Positions 5,598 through 6,284 of a DNA stretch of 6,284 bases are shown here, piece after piece; the first letter of the stretch is position 1, and each line of letters begins with the position of its first letter. Origin of the DNA: Acidimicrobiia bacterium (GTDB lineage: Bacteria; Actinomycetota; Acidimicrobiia; IMCC26256; PALSA-555); assembly GCA_022865365.1 (NCBI GenBank), contig JALHSW010000241.1, positions 1 to 6,284 of the forward strand, written 5' to 3'. The position numbers and the translations under genes were made by a program. The notes under the pieces were generated by a model that worked only from the letters and a program-made list of their open reading frames with translations, had not been told where the DNA came from and did not search any database.

Positions 5598-6284
5598 CTA
5601 CAGGGGACCGGAGATGCCGCCGTCCTTGCGGACGCGCCAGAAGTGCACCGCCATGAAGATGACGATGACGAACGGGAACAGCAGCACGTGCAGTACGTAC
5701 CATCGCAGCAGCGTGTCGTTCCCGATCTCCTTGGAGCCGAGCAGCACGTACTTGACGCTCGACCCGAAGACCGGGGTGTACCCCATCATGTTCGTGCCGA
5801 CGGTGACCGCCCACAACGCGAGCTGGTCCCACGGGAGCAGGTAGCCGGTGAACGAGAGCAGCAGCGTCAGCAGGAGCAGGATCACGCCGATGACCCAGTT
5901 GAACTCACGCGGCGCCTTGTAGGCGCCGTGATAGAAGACGCGGCACATGTGGAGGAACACCGTGAGCACCATGAGGTGCGCGGTCCACCGGTGCATGTTG
6001 CGCACCAGTGACCCGAAGGTGACGGCCGTCTCGAGGGTCTTGATGTCGTTCCAGGCCGACGCCGCGGTGGGCCGGTAGAAGAACATCCGAAAGATGCCGG
6101 TGACGGTGAGCAGGATGAAGAGGAAGAAGCTCAGGCCTCCGAGGCAGAGCGTGTACGAGACCTTCACCGCATGCCGCTTCACCTTCACCGGGTGCAGGTG
6201 GTACAGCACGTTGTTCATGATCACGTAGGACCGGTTGCGGGGACTGTCGGTGTAGCCGCGCCGGTAGACCGAACCGGGCCGGAA
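5598..6284 (-). CDS. qcrB: Cytochrome b N-terminal (b6-type) subunit of the bc complex, 5' end outside window
   Basis: The 228 visible residues form the four-helix, two-heme part of a split cytochrome b. Helix B carries His98 and His112 (13 residues between) in MHRWTAH...FLHMCR. Helix D carries His199 and His214 with 14 residues between, the spacing of b6f and Firmicutes proteins rather than mitochondrial-type bc1. GYLLPWDQLALWAVTVGTN after helix C is the conserved Qo-side sequence. Cys47 in YTLCLGG at the start of helix A aligns with the cysteine that covalently holds heme c_n in b6f. The protein ends in SGPL after helix D, so the remaining helices come from the next gene. The frame is open to the window edge and the residues before GTG 6224 (a PRNRSYVIMNNV context) are family-like, so the true start lies beyond 6284. 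Residue numbers here count from the first visible codon. Confidence 0.95.
   Translation of the reverse strand, partial: FRPGSVYRRGYTDSPRNRSYVIMNNVLYHLHPVKVKRHAVKVSYTLCLGGLSFFLFILLTVTGIFRMFFYRPTAASAWNDIKTLETAVTFGSLVRNMHRWTAHLMVLTVFLHMCRVFYHGAYKAPREFNWVIGVILLLLTLLLSFTGYLLPWDQLALWAVTVGTNMMGYTPVFGSSVKYVLLGSKEIGNDTLLRWYVLHVLLFPFVIVIFMAVHFWRVRKDGGISGPL

Noticed and set aside
5578..5832. 85-residue upstream extension of the cytochrome b C-terminal gene
   Set aside because: It overlaps helices C-D of the preceding cytochrome b gene in another frame. ATG 5577 has GGAAAGG at proper spacing.
6222..6224. GTG as the start of the cytochrome b gene
   Set aside because: The frame stays open to the window edge and the upstream residues are cytochrome b-like, so the gene is cut by the window rather than starting here.
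1..6284. Mobile element, CRISPR array, tRNA or defence system
   Set aside because: No transposase, integrase, spaced direct repeats, tRNA-like fold or defence gene is visible; the window is an ordinary respiratory gene cluster with some unusual subunits.

Overview
This is a GC-rich, densely packed bacterial window with several GTG starts. It is dominated by one leftward (minus-strand) operon for a cytochrome b6f-like quinol:cytochrome c oxidoreductase (bc complex). Base composition, codon use, the split cytochrome b, the diheme cytochrome c and the general protein style suggest a high-GC actinobacterium, possibly Acidimicrobiia-like. That taxonomic reading is an inference with moderate confidence; nothing in the window proves it.

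Layout from left to right. Positions 1-243 (+) hold the last 80 codons of hemL (glutamate-1-semialdehyde aminomutase, tetrapyrrole synthesis). It converges on a minus-strand gene at 268-1314 for a metal-dependent phosphodiesterase/nucleotide pyrophosphatase of the alkaline phosphatase superfamily. The two stop codons are 24 bases apart, and a near-perfect 51-base hairpin (216-266) fills the junction. Right of that, reading in transcription order (right to left), come the 3' part of a b6-type cytochrome b gene (6284-5598, 5' end outside the window), a subunit-IV-type cytochrome b C-terminal gene with a long low-complexity N-terminal extension (5577-4669), a Rieske protein (4659-3781), a membrane-anchored diheme cytochrome c (3717-2488), an unrecognised 284-residue membrane protein (2467-1613) and an unrecognised 76-residue membrane protein (1601-1371). 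Gaps are 9-63 bases, ribosome binding sites sit on or just after upstream stop codons, and no internal promoter is apparent, so these six genes are probably co-transcribed. No stretch over 300 bases lacks a gene.

How the genes work together. The cytochrome b pair carries the two b hemes and the quinol sites. The Rieske 2Fe-2S protein takes one electron from quinol on the outer face, and the diheme cytochrome c passes it to a terminal oxidase or soluble carrier that is not in this window. The cytochrome b has a cysteine where b6f and Firmicutes complexes attach the extra heme c_i (c_n), and helix D has the b6-type 14-residue histidine spacing. The last two operon genes have no cofactor motif, and their position makes them candidate accessory subunits or assembly factors.

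Most noteworthy points: the likely extra covalent heme; a Qo-site motif reading APWY where PEWY is usual; a repeated VPxHLLxRS helix motif in the subunit IV extension; the two unknown membrane proteins; the unusual architecture of the diheme cytochrome; and the long hairpin between the convergent genes. I found no mobile element, CRISPR array, RNA gene or defence system.
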